From contig NZ_MSXV01000004.1 of assembly GCF_001945395.1 (NCBI RefSeq), forward strand, positions 1-64,000: a stretch of DNA of 64,000 nt, written 5' to 3'. The stretch comes from Pseudomonas sp. PA15(2017) (GTDB lineage Bacteria > Pseudomonadota > Gammaproteobacteria > Pseudomonadales > Pseudomonadaceae). The notes below the pieces were generated by a model that ran no database searches, had not been told where the DNA came from, and saw only the letters and a list, made by a program, of their open reading frames with translations. How positions within the stretch are numbered: the first letter of the stretch is position 1; each line of letters begins with the position of its first letter. The position numbers were made by a program, and so were the translations under genes. This document shows positions 8,546 to 19,163 of this stretch, piece after piece.

Positions 8546-11500
8546 GAGCGCTTGGTCCATCTCTCGATGGAGCCGAGCAACAGCGACTCCTGGTAGGGCT
8601 TGCCGAGGTACTCGTTGACGCCGATGCTCATCGCCCGCTCACGGTGTTTCTCGCCGGTACGCGAGGTGATCATGATGATCGGCAGATCCTTGAGGCCTTC
8701 GTCGTGGCGAATCAGGTTGGCGACCTCGAAGCCGTCCATGCGCGGCATTTCGATGTCCAGCAGCATGATGTCGGGGCGATGCTCCTGCAGCTGGGCAATG
8801 GCATCGACACCGTCCTTGGCGGTCAGCACGTTCATGCCGTTGCGCTCCAACAGGCGGCTGGTGACCTTGCGCACGGTGACCGAGTCGTCCACCACCATGA
8901 CCAGCGTCGGGCGCTCGACCTCGACTTCCGGCACGCTGCCAGCGTCGGCCGTCAGACGCGGCCGGATCTGATACTGCAGATGCGCATGCAATTCGCGGAT
9001 GGTCGCCAGCAGGTCGAGAATCACCACCACGCGACCGTCACCGAGGATGGTCGCCCCGGAAATACCCGGCACCGTGGCGAATTGCGGACCGAGGCTCTTC
9101 ACCACGATCTCCCGCGAACCGGCCAGGGAATCCACCTGCACGGCCACGGCGTGTTCGCTGGAGCGCACCAGAATCACCGGCAGCGGCAGGCTCTGGCCGA
9201 CCAGTTTGGGATGCTGGCCATTGTTGAGCAGGTCGCCCAGGTAGCGCAGCTCGTAGGCTTGCCCGGCGTACTCGAAACGCGGCGCATCGGGGCCGTAGTA
9301 GCTTTCCAGTTCGTACGGCGAAACGCGCACGATACCTTCGATGGTGTTGAGCGGAATGGCGTACAGGTCTTCGCCGGACAGCACCATCAACGCACGGTTG
9401 ACCGATACGGTGAACGGCAGACGGATGCGGAAGGTGGTGCCCTCACCGATCACCGAGTCGATGCTCATCGAGCCACCGAGCTGCTTGACCTCGGCGTTGA
9501 CCACGTCCATGCCGACGCCACGCCCGGAAATCTGCGTGACCTTCTCGGCGGTGGAGAAACCGGCCTCGAGGATGAACTGCAGGATCTCGTGTTCGCTGAG
9601 ATCGGAGCCGGCGTCCATCAGGCCGCGTTCGACGGCCTTGCGGCGCACCGTATCGAGGTTGATACCGGCGCCGTCGTCGCTGAGCGTCAGCACGATGTCG
9701 CCGCCCTCGCGGCCCAGCTCCAGACGAATGCTGCCCTGCTCCGGCTTGCCGGCATTGGCGCGCACCGCAGCGCCTTCGATACCGTGGTCGACGGCGTTGC
9801 GCAGCATATGCTCCAGGGGCGCGACGATGCGTTCGAGCACCGTGCGGTCCATCTCGCCATCGGCGTTGCCGACGGTGAACTCGACCTGCTTGCCAAGTTC
9901 GCTGGCCACCTGGCGCACGATACGGCGCAGACGCGGCACCAGGCGATCGAACGGCACCATGCGCGTGCGCATCAGGCCTTCCTGCAGCTCGGTGTTGACC
10001 CGCGCCTGTTGCAGCAACAAGGTTTCCGCATCGCGGTTACGCGAGGCCAGGGTTTCCTTGAGGTCCAGCAAGTCGGAGGCCGATTCGAACAGGGCCCGCG
10101 ACAGCTGCTGCAACTGGGAATGGCGGTCCATTTCCAGCGGGTCGAACTCTTCGTACCCGGCGCGCTCGGCCTCGGCCTGGTAGCGGCTGAGGATCTGCGC
10201 CTGGGTTTCGGTGTCGAGGCGGCGCAGCTGATCGCGCACGCGGTCGATGGTGGCTTCCATCTCGCTCAGGGTGAAGCCGAAGTCGCTGACCTGCTGTTCC
10301 ACGCGCCCCCGGAAAATCGACGTCTCACCGGCCAGGTTGACCAGGCCCTCGAGCAGATCGGCGGGCACCTTGACCAGCTCCTGCGGGGCACGCCGTGCGG
10401 CGGCCTCTTCGGCAGCCACTTCGGCGCGCTGCACGAACGGCAGCACGCGGTTCTGCGCGGCGACCACCGGCCGTTCGCTGGCGGCAACGATGGACGTCGC
10501 TGCACGCGCCACCGGCTGCTCGGGCTCGGCCGCCGGGCGCTCGTCCTGGGGTTGCTGCTGCAGGCGCAGGCGCAGTTCGTCGAGGCTCTTCTGCAGCCCC
10601 TCGAAACCGGACTGCACGTCCAGGAACAGGCTATCCGGCCATGGCGCACCTTGGGTCTGGGCTTCGGTCAGGTGCTGCTCGAGGTCATGGCTCTGGTCGC
10701 CCAGCTGCTTCTGCCCAGCCAGGCGGGCACCGCCCTTGAGGGTATGCAGGATACGCAGCAGGTCGTCGATGCAGCCGGCATCGTCACGACGCTCTTCCCA
10801 GCGGCCGATGCCAGCTTCCATCGCTTCGAGCAGGTCGTCGGCTTCTTCGAGGAAGATATCGAGGATTTCGTCGCTGTCGGCATCGAAAGCTTCCTGCGGC
10901 GCGGCGCTCAACGGCACGGCGCGCGGCATGCTGAGCTGCTCGTCCGGGTTGGCACGCAGGCGGCGGATGGTCTCGATCAGCTCGTCGCCATTGGGCACCT
11001 GGCGCTGCGAGCGTACGGCGTCGAGCATCTCGGCGAGGCGGTCGTGACAGGCGTGCAGCAGCTCGAACAACATCGGGCTGGGGCGCAGACGCCCGTTGCC
11101 GAGGTCCTCATAGAGGAATTCCAGCTCGTGGGCCAGATCGCCGATCTCACGGATCTCGGCCATCCGCGCGCCACCCTTGAGGGTGTGCAGATCACGCTGC
11201 AGGGACTCCAGATCGAGGCTGTTGTCGACGTCATCCATCCAGTGCGTCAGGGCCGCACCGGCGCTGTCGATGATGTCGAAGCCTTCCTCGAGAAAGATCT
11301 CGACCAGCTCGGGATCGCGGTCGCCGTGCACCACGGCCTGAGTCGGCTCGGCGGGCAGCATGGGCGGCTCGGCAGTTGCTAAAGCTGGCTCGATGGCCGC
11401 AGCTTCTGGATCTAGGTCTCGCTCTTGCTCTGGCTCTCGCTCTGGCTCTGGCTCTCGCTCTGGCTCTGGCTCTGGCCAGGCATCCAGATGTTCGACCGGT

Positions 11501-14500
11501 TCAGGGGCGACCGGCGCCTCGGGCTCGGCGTGTTGCTCGTCCTGGCCACCGCGCTGACGAAACTGGCGAATGGCCTCGACCAGCTCATCGGCAGGCTGCG
11601 CCGGCTGGCGCGCCTGCAGGTTGGCGAGCATGCCGCCAAGCAGCGCATGGCCCTGCTGCACGCTGTCGGTAGCGAAAGGGGAAACACCGTAGCGGCGATC
11701 CACCAGCCCCTCGTAGAGGGCTTCCAGCTCGTGGGCCAGCTCGCTGATCGGCGTTACGCCGGCCATGTTGGCGCCGCCTTTAAGGGTGTGCATGTCGCGT
11801 TGCAGCGACGACAGCAGCGTGCGGTTGTCCGGCTCTGCCAGCCAGCGCTGCAGATTGCTGGCGGCGCTGTCGAGAATGTCCGCTGCCTCTTCGAGAAAGA
11901 TCGACTCCAGCTCGTTGTCGTCAGACTCGACGGCTTCGAGCGGCTTTTCGCCGTCATCCGTAGCTTGCAGCGCGCGGGTCGCCTCCTCCAGCTCGACCAC
12001 CTGCAGGCCCGGCACGTCGCCGGACAGCAGGGCCAGCTTGGCAGGGTCGAGCGCTTCGTCGAACAGTGCGCGCAAGGCGGCCACTCGTTCGGGGCAGGCG
12101 CTGACCTCGAGGCCGGCGGCGACCTGATCCATCATACTGACCAGCGCTTCGTGGGCCTGCTCGGCCTCATCGAAGAACCGTTCGCTGACCGCCAGGCTGC
12201 CGTCTTCCACGGCGCCATAGACGTCCAGCAGCGCTTCGCACAACTCGTCGATCTGCGGCAGTTCGGCCATTTCCGCGCCGCGACCGAGGGTCGTCAGCTC
12301 TTCCAGTAGGGTGTTCAGTTCCTGGCGTTCGGACGGCTGCGTACGCCAGCGGCGCAGCAGGTCTTCGACATCGAGCAGGATGTCCATGCCCTCGGCCAGG
12401 AAGATGCTGATCAGCTGCGGATCGCGGCTCTCGCCGTGCTCGTCCTGACGCTGGCTCCGGGCATGCTCGAGGCGTTGCTGGTGCAGCTGTTGCACACGCT
12501 CCAGGAAGGCTTCGGTGCCTGGAATCGGTCGCAGCGGGTCGCTTTCCAGCTGGGCCAGGCCTTGCCGGAACAATGCCTGGGCCTCGACCAGCACCTCGGC
12601 TTCAGTCAGGTCCAGCGGCACCAGATTGACCTTGAATTCCTTGACCATCTTTTCCAACGGCGCGGCCACTTCGGCCATCGGCAGAATGCCGGCCATGTAG
12701 GCGCTGCCCTTGAGGGTATGCAGGGCGCGCTGCAGGTCGTCGGTCACCGGCTGCGGCATTTCACGGGCGCAGTCGTCGAGAAAGGCGGCCAGAGTGTCGA
12801 GGTGGGTTTCCGCCTCGTTGCGGAAGATTTCCAGCAACTGCGGATCGAGCCCCGCGGGCTCTTCACTCGCAAGTTCCTGGTTGACCGGTGCGGCAGCCTC
12901 GATCTCGCCCGCGGGCTCGGCTACCGCGGCAGCCGGGGCGTCATGCTTTGGGAGGCTCAGCCCCTTGGCCAGCGCATGGGCGTCGGCCGCCAGGCGGTCG
13001 ACATCATCACGCTGGCGCTGGGCCTGGGCGGCAAACTCTTCGACCAGCTCGGGCGTCAGCGCCACGACCTGATTGATCACCTGCTTGACCTCGTCACCGG
13101 GCTGAATGCTGCGGTCGAGCACGCGGTTGAGCAGGTTCTCGATCGACCAGGCCAGCTCGCCGATGACCAGCGCGCGCACCATGCGGCCACTGCCCTTGAG
13201 GGTATGGAAGGCGCGGCGGATTTCGGTCAGCGCCTCGCGGTCGTCGGTGTCGGCGCACCAGCGCGGCAGAAACTCGGCGATGGTTTCCAGCACCTCGCCA
13301 GCTTCCTCGATAAAGACCTCGCGCAGTTCCTCATCGATGGGTTCTTCATCGGCAGGCGGCGGCAGCAGGCTGGGCGGCACGTCTGCCGCCGGCGGGTTGA
13401 TCGCCTGCACCGGCGCAGCCATTACGTCGGCCATGGACAGCGGCTTTTCAGCTACCGATTCTTCGACCGCGGACGCCTCGGGCAGGCCGGGCAGCTCGAC
13501 CTCCGGCAGTTGCAGGTCGTCCAGGTCGACTTCGTTCCACTGCGGCTCGTCGGTCGCCTCCAGATCCAGCGCTTCGAGTTCCAGCGGCTGGTCTTCGAAA
13601 CCTTGTGTCGGCAGGTCGAGCGCCGGCAACTCGGCGGCGGTCGGCTCGGCAGAGCCGGGTTCGAGATCGCTTTGCAGCTCGTCGAGCGACCACAATTCGT
13701 CTCCGGCGCGACCGTGCGGTTCGGGCGAGGCGGCCGGCTGATCGTCGAGGTCGAAGGACCAATCGTCATCGGCGATGGAAGCAGGTTGCTCGGTAGCCGG
13801 CAGAATGTCCGGCTCGCCCAGCTCCAGCGGCTCTGCAGACAGCAGGAAGGCATCATCCTGCGGTGCAGTGGCGGCGCGCTCGTCCAGCAGGTCACTGTCG
13901 TGCAGCGCCCAGGCGTCATCGGCGACCGCCGCCTTGGCATCGGCGTACGGGTCGTCGCCCAGTTCGCCGAGGTCGACCGTATAGGGATCAACCGCTTCAC
14001 TGGTTTGCTCGGGCGTCAGCGCCTGAGGTTGCTCATCGGCCCACGCCCCATTGTCGAGTGTCTGCGTCCCATGGGCCTCGACGAGGGTCTCGGAAGCCTG
14101 CTCACCGGGCTCGATCACTTCGCCGGGGAGTTCGGGCAGCTCGTCGGGCTGCGTGGCATGAGTGTGCGGCTGATCGTCCAGTGCCCACTGCAGGTCGGCA
14201 AGGTCGTTAACGCGGCCTGGCGCGTCGTCGGTGATCGTCTCCGGCTGCTCGAAAGCCGGCTCGTCCAGCACAGGTAGCTGATCTGCGGCCAACTCGACGG
14301 CAGCATCCGCCTGAGTGATGTCGGCAGCCGGCGCCGCCAGTACGTCGATATCGTGCAGCGGATCATCCAGCGGCGCTGGTTCGTCGTCGACGGGAGCGTC
14401 GAGAATCGATGGTTTTTCCTGCAGCGGGTAACCCAGCGCCTCGAGGCTTTCCTCGGCGACGTCGAGAATCAGGTCGCCCTGGGTGGCGTGGTCTTCGGAC

Positions 14501-16101
14501 AGGCGCTCCAGGTAGTACTCGACGCTGGTGATGGCATCGGCCAGGGTGTCGAGGTTCTGCCAGTTCGGCACCGCCTTGCGGGCCAGCAGCTGTTCCTGGA
14601 TATAGCGGTTGCAGGCATTGAGCAGCGCGGCGGCGCGCGCCAGCGGAATCATCGCCAGACCACCTCGCACCTGGGTCAGCAGCTCCGGCACGCGGGCCAG
14701 ATGGTCATGATTCCACTGCGAGGCAATGAACTCGATGATCGCGTCCTTGGCCTGTTCCAGGCCATTGCGCGCCTCCTTGATCACCAGTTGGTGGATCTGC
14801 CCGACATCGGTGGTGGGCAGGTGGCTTTCTTCGCGTTTGTTGCCGTCGGTCTGACCGACCATGCCGGTCAACGTCGCTTCGACGTAGAGCAGCGCGCCGG
14901 CCACGTCCATCAGCACGGCATCGCTCGGCGACTGAGCGCCTTCGGTCAGCGCGCGCACCACGTCGAGCTGGTCGACGATCACCTTGCGCGGCTGGGCGAA
15001 GCCGAGCACGGCCAGGGTGTCGGCGATCTGCTTGAGCGGCACCAGCAGGGCCTGCAGTTCACTGACCTGGGCACGGTCGCTGCGCACGAACAGGTCGAGG
15101 CTGTCCTTGACGCGCACCAACTCTTCACAGAGTGCGCCCACCACCGAGCGCATGGCATCGCGGTCGGGGCCGGCCAGACGCGCCCGCTCTTCATCGACCA
15201 CACCATCGTCGGGCAGCGCTTCGTCGAGGTTGTAGCGCTCGCGCAGCACCCGGTTGCGCGGCGACTGCGGCGAGGCTTTGGCGACGTAGAACAGCAGATT
15301 CTTGGTGAGTTCGTCCGGGGCGCCCTGGTTGATACCGTCGGCGCCCTGCTCGGTCAGGCGCTTGAGTTCCTTGTCGACCTGACGCAGCAGCGTGCGCACC
15401 GAGGTGCCGTTGGCGATGCTACCGTTGGACAGGCCTTCGACGACGCCGGAAGCGATCTGCCACAGCGACTCGAGAGGCGAGTGCTTGCACAGGGTTTCCA
15501 GGCGTGCGAACACCCGCGCCATGTAACCGAGGTTGGTGTCCATGTCCTGCTGGCGAATGACCCCGACCAGCGCCACCTGCAGCATCTGCCGCAGTTTGCG
15601 CAGCAGGGGCGGCAGTTCGGCAGTGCGCAGCTGGGTCAGCGACTCGGGCGACAGCGCCGCGGCACGGGCAGACAGGTCAGGCGAGAACAGGCTGGTTTCC
15701 GACAGCAGCTTCTCGCCCCGCGCGGCGCGCAGGTCGTTGAGCAGCGGCAACACCGCCATGGGCAGGTCACGGCGTGCGGTCTGGATGCGATCCAGGTACA
15801 CCGGCAGCTGCAGGATGGCCTGCATCAGCACTTCCAACGCTTCGCCCTGGTTGGCCACGCGACCGTCGATCAGCGCCTGGGACAGGTGCTCCATTTCCTC
15901 GGCGAGCAAGGCCGCACCGAAGAACTCGACCATCTGCAGGGTGCCGTGAACCTGATGCACGTAGGTCTGGCAGAAGCGCATGCGTGTCGAATCCTGCGGA
16001 TTCTCGACGAACGCCTCCAGTGCCTGTCGCGCCTGCTTCAGGGTTTCCGCGATTTCGCCCTTGACCCACTCCAGGGCGACATAGTCGTGCCGATCACCCA
16101 T
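8542..16101 (-). CDS. chpA: Hybrid chemotaxis histidine kinase ChpA
   Basis: A 2519-residue CheA-type kinase at the heart of the pilus chemosensory system. In order, the N-terminal FimL-like part has a His phosphotransfer-like site (H49 in VHQVHGT) and a Thr version (T476 in LTQVRGG). Five canonical HPt sites of the form HTLKG lie at H966, H1128, H1438, H1639 and H1786, with a Thr substitution at T1270 (LTTLGRG). Then come the dimerisation and HATPase regions (MLRNAVDHGIEG, GRGVGMDVV), a CheW domain, and a C-terminal receiver with phospho-acceptor D2449 (LLDIEMP). Long acidic Pro/Glu linkers separate modules. The ATG at 16101 (MGDRHDYVAL) is the family start, and the frame continues upstream only in non-homologous sequence. 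It phosphorylates PilG and PilH. Confidence 0.96.
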   Translation of the reverse strand: MGDRHDYVALEWVKGEIAETLKQARQALEAFVENPQDSTRMRFCQTYVHQVHGTLQMVEFFGAALLAEEMEHLSQALIDGRVANQGEALEVLMQAILQLPVYLDRIQTARRDLPMAVLPLLNDLRAARGEKLLSETSLFSPDLSARAAALSPESLTQLRTAELPPLLRKLRQMLQVALVGVIRQQDMDTNLGYMARVFARLETLCKHSPLESLWQIASGVVEGLSNGSIANGTSVRTLLRQVDKELKRLTEQGADGINQGAPDELTKNLLFYVAKASPQSPRNRVLRERYNLDEALPDDGVVDEERARLAGPDRDAMRSVVGALCEELVRVKDSLDLFVRSDRAQVSELQALLVPLKQIADTLAVLGFAQPRKVIVDQLDVVRALTEGAQSPSDAVLMDVAGALLYVEATLTGMVGQTDGNKREESHLPTTDVGQIHQLVIKEARNGLEQAKDAIIEFIASQWNHDHLARVPELLTQVRGGLAMIPLARAAALLNACNRYIQEQLLARKAVPNWQNLDTLADAITSVEYYLERLSEDHATQGDLILDVAEESLEALGYPLQEKPSILDAPVDDEPAPLDDPLHDIDVLAAPAADITQADAAVELAADQLPVLDEPAFEQPETITDDAPGRVNDLADLQWALDDQPHTHATQPDELPELPGEVIEPGEQASETLVEAHGTQTLDNGAWADEQPQALTPEQTSEAVDPYTVDLGELGDDPYADAKAAVADDAWALHDSDLLDERAATAPQDDAFLLSAEPLELGEPDILPATEQPASIADDDWSFDLDDQPAASPEPHGRAGDELWSLDELQSDLEPGSAEPTAAELPALDLPTQGFEDQPLELEALDLEATDEPQWNEVDLDDLQLPEVELPGLPEASAVEESVAEKPLSMADVMAAPVQAINPPAADVPPSLLPPPADEEPIDEELREVFIEEAGEVLETIAEFLPRWCADTDDREALTEIRRAFHTLKGSGRMVRALVIGELAWSIENLLNRVLDRSIQPGDEVKQVINQVVALTPELVEEFAAQAQRQRDDVDRLAADAHALAKGLSLPKHDAPAAAVAEPAGEIEAAAPVNQELASEEPAGLDPQLLEIFRNEAETHLDTLAAFLDDCAREMPQPVTDDLQRALHTLKGSAYMAGILPMAEVAAPLEKMVKEFKVNLVPLDLTEAEVLVEAQALFRQGLAQLESDPLRPIPGTEAFLERVQQLHQQRLEHARSQRQDEHGESRDPQLISIFLAEGMDILLDVEDLLRRWRTQPSERQELNTLLEELTTLGRGAEMAELPQIDELCEALLDVYGAVEDGSLAVSERFFDEAEQAHEALVSMMDQVAAGLEVSACPERVAALRALFDEALDPAKLALLSGDVPGLQVVELEEATRALQATDDGEKPLEAVESDDNELESIFLEEAADILDSAASNLQRWLAEPDNRTLLSSLQRDMHTLKGGANMAGVTPISELAHELEALYEGLVDRRYGVSPFATDSVQQGHALLGGMLANLQARQPAQPADELVEAIRQFRQRGGQDEQHAEPEAPVAPEPVEHLDAWPEPEPEREPEPEREPEQERDLDPEAAAIEPALATAEPPMLPAEPTQAVVHGDRDPELVEIFLEEGFDIIDSAGAALTHWMDDVDNSLDLESLQRDLHTLKGGARMAEIREIGDLAHELEFLYEDLGNGRLRPSPMLFELLHACHDRLAEMLDAVRSQRQVPNGDELIETIRRLRANPDEQLSMPRAVPLSAAPQEAFDADSDEILDIFLEEADDLLEAMEAGIGRWEERRDDAGCIDDLLRILHTLKGGARLAGQKQLGDQSHDLEQHLTEAQTQGAPWPDSLFLDVQSGFEGLQKSLDELRLRLQQQPQDERPAAEPEQPVARAATSIVAASERPVVAAQNRVLPFVQRAEVAAEEAAARRAPQELVKVPADLLEGLVNLAGETSIFRGRVEQQVSDFGFTLSEMEATIDRVRDQLRRLDTETQAQILSRYQAEAERAGYEEFDPLEMDRHSQLQQLSRALFESASDLLDLKETLASRNRDAETLLLQQARVNTELQEGLMRTRMVPFDRLVPRLRRIVRQVASELGKQVEFTVGNADGEMDRTVLERIVAPLEHMLRNAVDHGIEGAAVRANAGKPEQGSIRLELGREGGDIVLTLSDDGAGINLDTVRRKAVERGLMDAGSDLSEHEILQFILEAGFSTAEKVTQISGRGVGMDVVNAEVKQLGGSMSIDSVIGEGTTFRIRLPFTVSVNRALMVLSGEDLYAIPLNTIEGIVRVSPYELESYYGPDAPRFEYAGQAYELRYLGDLLNNGQHPKLVGQSLPLPVILVRSSEHAVAVQVDSLAGSREIVVKSLGPQFATVPGISGATILGDGRVVVILDLLATIRELHAHLQYQIRPRLTADAGSVPEVEVERPTLVMVVDDSVTVRKVTSRLLERNGMNVLTAKDGVDAIAQLQEHRPDIMLLDIEMPRMDGFEVANLIRHDEGLKDLPIIMITSRTGEKHRERAMSIGVNEYLGKPYQESLLLGSIERWTKRS
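11418..11476. repeat. Tandem repeat inside chpA encoding a Glu-Pro-Arg linker
   Basis: The units GGCTCT and CGCTCT alternate as an ~18-base repeat, encoding a minus-strand peptide of repeated EPEPER units near residue 1550 of ChpA. It lies between two HPt modules and stays in frame. Repeats of this kind can change length between strains. Confidence 0.8.
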
Positions 16102-16115
16102 ACACACTCCGTCTC

Positions 16116-17006
16116 TTAGCCCTTGCGGGTATACGCCAGCACTCGCTCGTCGGCCACCGGAAGCATGTCCGGGTGCTGCCAGCCGACCACCTCGCCCACC
16201 CCGATCACCAGCAAGCCACCCGGCGCCAGGCACTCGGCCAGGCGGTTGAGGATCTCGCGGCGTCGCCAGCGGCGAAAATAGATCAGCAAGTTCTGACAAA
16301 AAATAACGTCCATGCCGGTCATTGGCGCCTTGTCCAATTCCAGCACGTTGAGCCTGGCGCAACAAACCCGTGCGGCCAGTTCCGGCAAAACCTTGAAGCG
16401 TCCATCGCCCTGCGCCGCGAAATAGCGCGCGCGCAGCGCTTGATCCATCGTCTGCAACCTGCGTTCGTCGTACAGGCCGTCCCGGGCCTTGGCCAGGGCG
16501 CTGCGGCTGATATCGGTGCCGGTGACACCGAACCGTCCTTGCGCGCCCAGCACTTCGCTGGCACCAATGGCCAGCGAATAGGGTTCCTCACCGCTGGAGC
16601 AACCCACGCTCCAGATCGCCAGGGGCTTCTCCAGGCCCTGCTCACCGCGCCGGGCAACGTAGGCCTGATACGCCTCGAACGAAGCCGGATGCCGGTAGAA
16701 GCGGGTTTCCTGAACGGTCAGCCGATCCAGCAGGTTCGCCCATTCCACGGCACCGCGCGGACCATCGGTGACCTGCCGGTAATAACTGGCGTAGTCGGCG
16801 ATGCCCAGCTCGCGCATGCGCGTGCTCAGGTTGGTCTGCAGAAACACCCGGCGCTGTTCGTTGACCACCATGCCCAGGCGCGATTCCAGCAACTGTTGCC
16901 AGTCGCGGAACTCCGTGGCGGACATGTCCGCCAGCGGTTGCAAGGCCCAGACGCCTGACTGCATGTTGAGGCCCTCGCTCGAGCACGCGGCTGCCGCCTG
17001 GAACAT
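16116..17006 (-). CDS. pilK: Pil/Chp chemoreceptor methyltransferase PilK
   Basis: A 296-residue CheR homologue that methylates glutamates of PilJ with AdoMet. It has an N-terminal helical CheR_N part (FRDWQQLLESRLGM, FLQTNLSTRMREL) and then the methyltransferase fold with SVGCSSGEEPYSLAI, the AdoMet-binding signature, and IFCQNLLIYF late in the domain. It lies 26 bases after pilJ and 14 before chpA on the same strand. The start at 17006 gives 296 residues. An internal ATG at 16964 (MQSGVWALQ) is an alternative that would trim a 14-residue leader. Confidence 0.93.
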   Translation of the reverse strand: MFQAAAACSSEGLNMQSGVWALQPLADMSATEFRDWQQLLESRLGMVVNEQRRVFLQTNLSTRMRELGIADYASYYRQVTDGPRGAVEWANLLDRLTVQETRFYRHPASFEAYQAYVARRGEQGLEKPLAIWSVGCSSGEEPYSLAIGASEVLGAQGRFGVTGTDISRSALAKARDGLYDERRLQTMDQALRARYFAAQGDGRFKVLPELAARVCCARLNVLELDKAPMTGMDVIFCQNLLIYFRRWRRREILNRLAECLAPGGLLVIGVGEVVGWQHPDMLPVADERVLAYTRKG

Positions 17007-17032
17007 CGTTCAATGCGCCAGACAGCAGGCGA

Positions 17033-19081
17033 TCACGCCTGCTCGCCGCCGTTCGGCAGGTTGAAACCGGACACCGAGTGGCGCATTTCACTGGCCATCT
17101 TGGCCAGATTACCAATGCTCTTGGCGGTGGCGGTGGTACCGGACGAGGTCTGCGAGGTGATCTCCTGAATCACGTTCATGGTGTTGGAGATGTGGCCGGC
17201 AGAGGATGCCTGCTGACGTGCTGCGTTGGAAATGTTCTGGATGAGCGCGGCGAGGGTCTTCGATACCTTCTCGATCTCTTCCAGGGCCACACCGGCGTCC
17301 TGCGCCAGGCGCGCACCGCGTACCACCTCGGAGGTGGTCTGCTCCATGGAGATAACGGCTTCGTTGGTGTCGGTCTGAATGGTCTTTACCAGCGCCTCGA
17401 TCTGCTTGGTCGCGCCGGAGGAACGTTCGGCGAGGCGTTGTACCTCGTCCGCTACCACGGCGAAGCCTCGGCCTGCGTCACCGGCCATGGAGGCCTGGAT
17501 CGCGGCGTTCAGTGCGAGGATGTTGGTCTGGTCGGCGATGTCGTTGATGAGGCTTACGATGTCACCGATCTCCTGGGACGATTCACCGAGGCGCTTGATT
17601 CGCTTCGAGGTGTCCTGGATCTGCTCACGGATGTTGTCCATGCCGGTGATGGTGTTGTGTACGACTTCGTTGCCCTTGTTGGCGATGGCTACGGAACGCT
17701 CCGCTACCGCAGAGGATTCCGAGGCGTTCGCCGATACCTGGTCAATCGACACGGCCATTTCGTTGATCGCCGCCGAAGCCCCGGCGATTTCCTGAGCCTG
17801 GTGCTCGGATGCCTCGGCCAGGTGCATGGCGGTGGCCTGGGTTTCCTGGGCGGCGCCGGCCACCTGCACGGCGGTCATGTTGATCGTCGCGACGAGTTCG
17901 CGCAGCTGGTCGATCGAGTAGTTGATGGAGTCGGCGATCGCACCAGTGAAGTCTTCGGTTACCGTCGCGGCCACCGTCAGGTCACCGTCGGCGAGGTCGG
18001 CGATCTCATCGAGCAGACGCAGAATCGCGGTCTGGTTACGTTCGTTCTTCTCGGCGGTTTCGGCCAGTCGACGGTTGGTTTCCTTCACCATCACCAGGCC
18101 GATGATCAGAATCGAGCCCAGCGCCAGAGCGCCCAGCACGTAACCGGCGATGGTGTTCAGCGAGCGGCCCGAGGCCAGTCCTTCGAAGCCCTCGGACAGG
18201 GTAGAGGCCTTGTCGAGCAGGGTCTGCGATACGGTGAAGATGGTGTTGGCCGACTCACGAACCTGGAACAGTTCCGGCGAGGTTTCGAGAATCTCGTCCA
18301 CGGAACCGGATACGAATTCGAACAGCTCGGAAATCTCGCCGAGGCGCTCCAGGGCTTCCTGGTCGCTGACCTTGGTGATTTCCATGGCCGCGTTGCCTTC
18401 CTGCATCGCGCTGAGCACACGGCCGAACAGGCTGGCGTCACGACCGAACATGTCGGCGGCCTGCACCGAGTCCTGGTCACCGGCGAGCACCTTGTTCACC
18501 GAGCCGAGAATACGTTCGGCGAGCAGCGACTGACGCTGGGCGACCGATACCTGGGCCGCCGGCGCACCGCTCTCGAGCAGGATGTCGACCACTTCCTCGT
18601 ACTCGACCTGCAGCTGCGGAATGGTTTCGGCCAGGGTGGCGGCAACCTGGTGCAGCGACAGAACGGTCTGCTCGCTGGCCAGAATGGCGTCGGCGTTCTG
18701 GCGCAGGGCATCCCAGTCCTGCTGCACGGCAGCCATCTGCGCCTGTACCGATGCCGGCGTGGCAGGCAGACCGGTCTGCGCATTACCGTCGGTCAGGTAG
18801 CCCCAACGGGTCTGGAAATCGTTGCGGGCATCGCGAAGCAGGGCAAAAGCCTCGGCCTTGCCCGCAGCGGATTCGGTGGCATCCTTGGCGATACGCTGGG
18901 ACAGCACGCGCAGTTCACCGGCGTTGCTGAGGTACTCGGTGTCGTAGTTACTTTGCGTATTCATGTACGCGAAGTTGGCGAACAGCATCACGATCGAAAT
19001 GATCAGGACGACGAACAGCCCCGCCACGAGTGCGCCGACCCGTGTCCCCGCCAGCACATTGTTGGAGATTACTTTTTTCAT
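17033..19081 (-). CDS. pilJ: Twitching-motility methyl-accepting chemoreceptor PilJ
   Basis: A 682-residue inner-membrane receptor. Transmembrane helix 1 is about residues 15-37 and helix 2 about 311-333. The ~270-residue periplasmic part between them is helical, as in tandem PilJ domains. A HAMP region follows helix 2, and then the cytoplasmic signalling coiled coil, whose conserved tip contains [20 protein letters not shown]. It signals to ChpA through the CheW-like PilI. In P. aeruginosa it senses surface contact through PilA and directs pilus extension and retraction. It is tightly packed in the operon between pilI and pilK. Confidence 0.96.
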   Translation of the reverse strand: MKKVISNNVLAGTRVGALVAGLFVVLIISIVMLFANFAYMNTQSNYDTEYLSNAGELRVLSQRIAKDATESAAGKAEAFALLRDARNDFQTRWGYLTDGNAQTGLPATPASVQAQMAAVQQDWDALRQNADAILASEQTVLSLHQVAATLAETIPQLQVEYEEVVDILLESGAPAAQVSVAQRQSLLAERILGSVNKVLAGDQDSVQAADMFGRDASLFGRVLSAMQEGNAAMEITKVSDQEALERLGEISELFEFVSGSVDEILETSPELFQVRESANTIFTVSQTLLDKASTLSEGFEGLASGRSLNTIAGYVLGALALGSILIIGLVMVKETNRRLAETAEKNERNQTAILRLLDEIADLADGDLTVAATVTEDFTGAIADSINYSIDQLRELVATINMTAVQVAGAAQETQATAMHLAEASEHQAQEIAGASAAINEMAVSIDQVSANASESSAVAERSVAIANKGNEVVHNTITGMDNIREQIQDTSKRIKRLGESSQEIGDIVSLINDIADQTNILALNAAIQASMAGDAGRGFAVVADEVQRLAERSSGATKQIEALVKTIQTDTNEAVISMEQTTSEVVRGARLAQDAGVALEEIEKVSKTLAALIQNISNAARQQASSAGHISNTMNVIQEITSQTSSGTTATAKSIGNLAKMASEMRHSVSGFNLPNGGEQA

Positions 19082-19163
19082 TATCTGGCCCCCGCCTGGA
19101 CCCTACCGCACTTCGAATTCCATCTAACGTCAGAAGGCTGGCTGCGCCGCCCCCACCGAAAAG

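Noticed and set aside
8644..11382. Long plus-strand open frame of 912 codons
   Set aside because: It is entirely antisense to chpA, whose HPt, kinase and receiver motifs are clear. High-GC codon bias leaves such shadow frames open.
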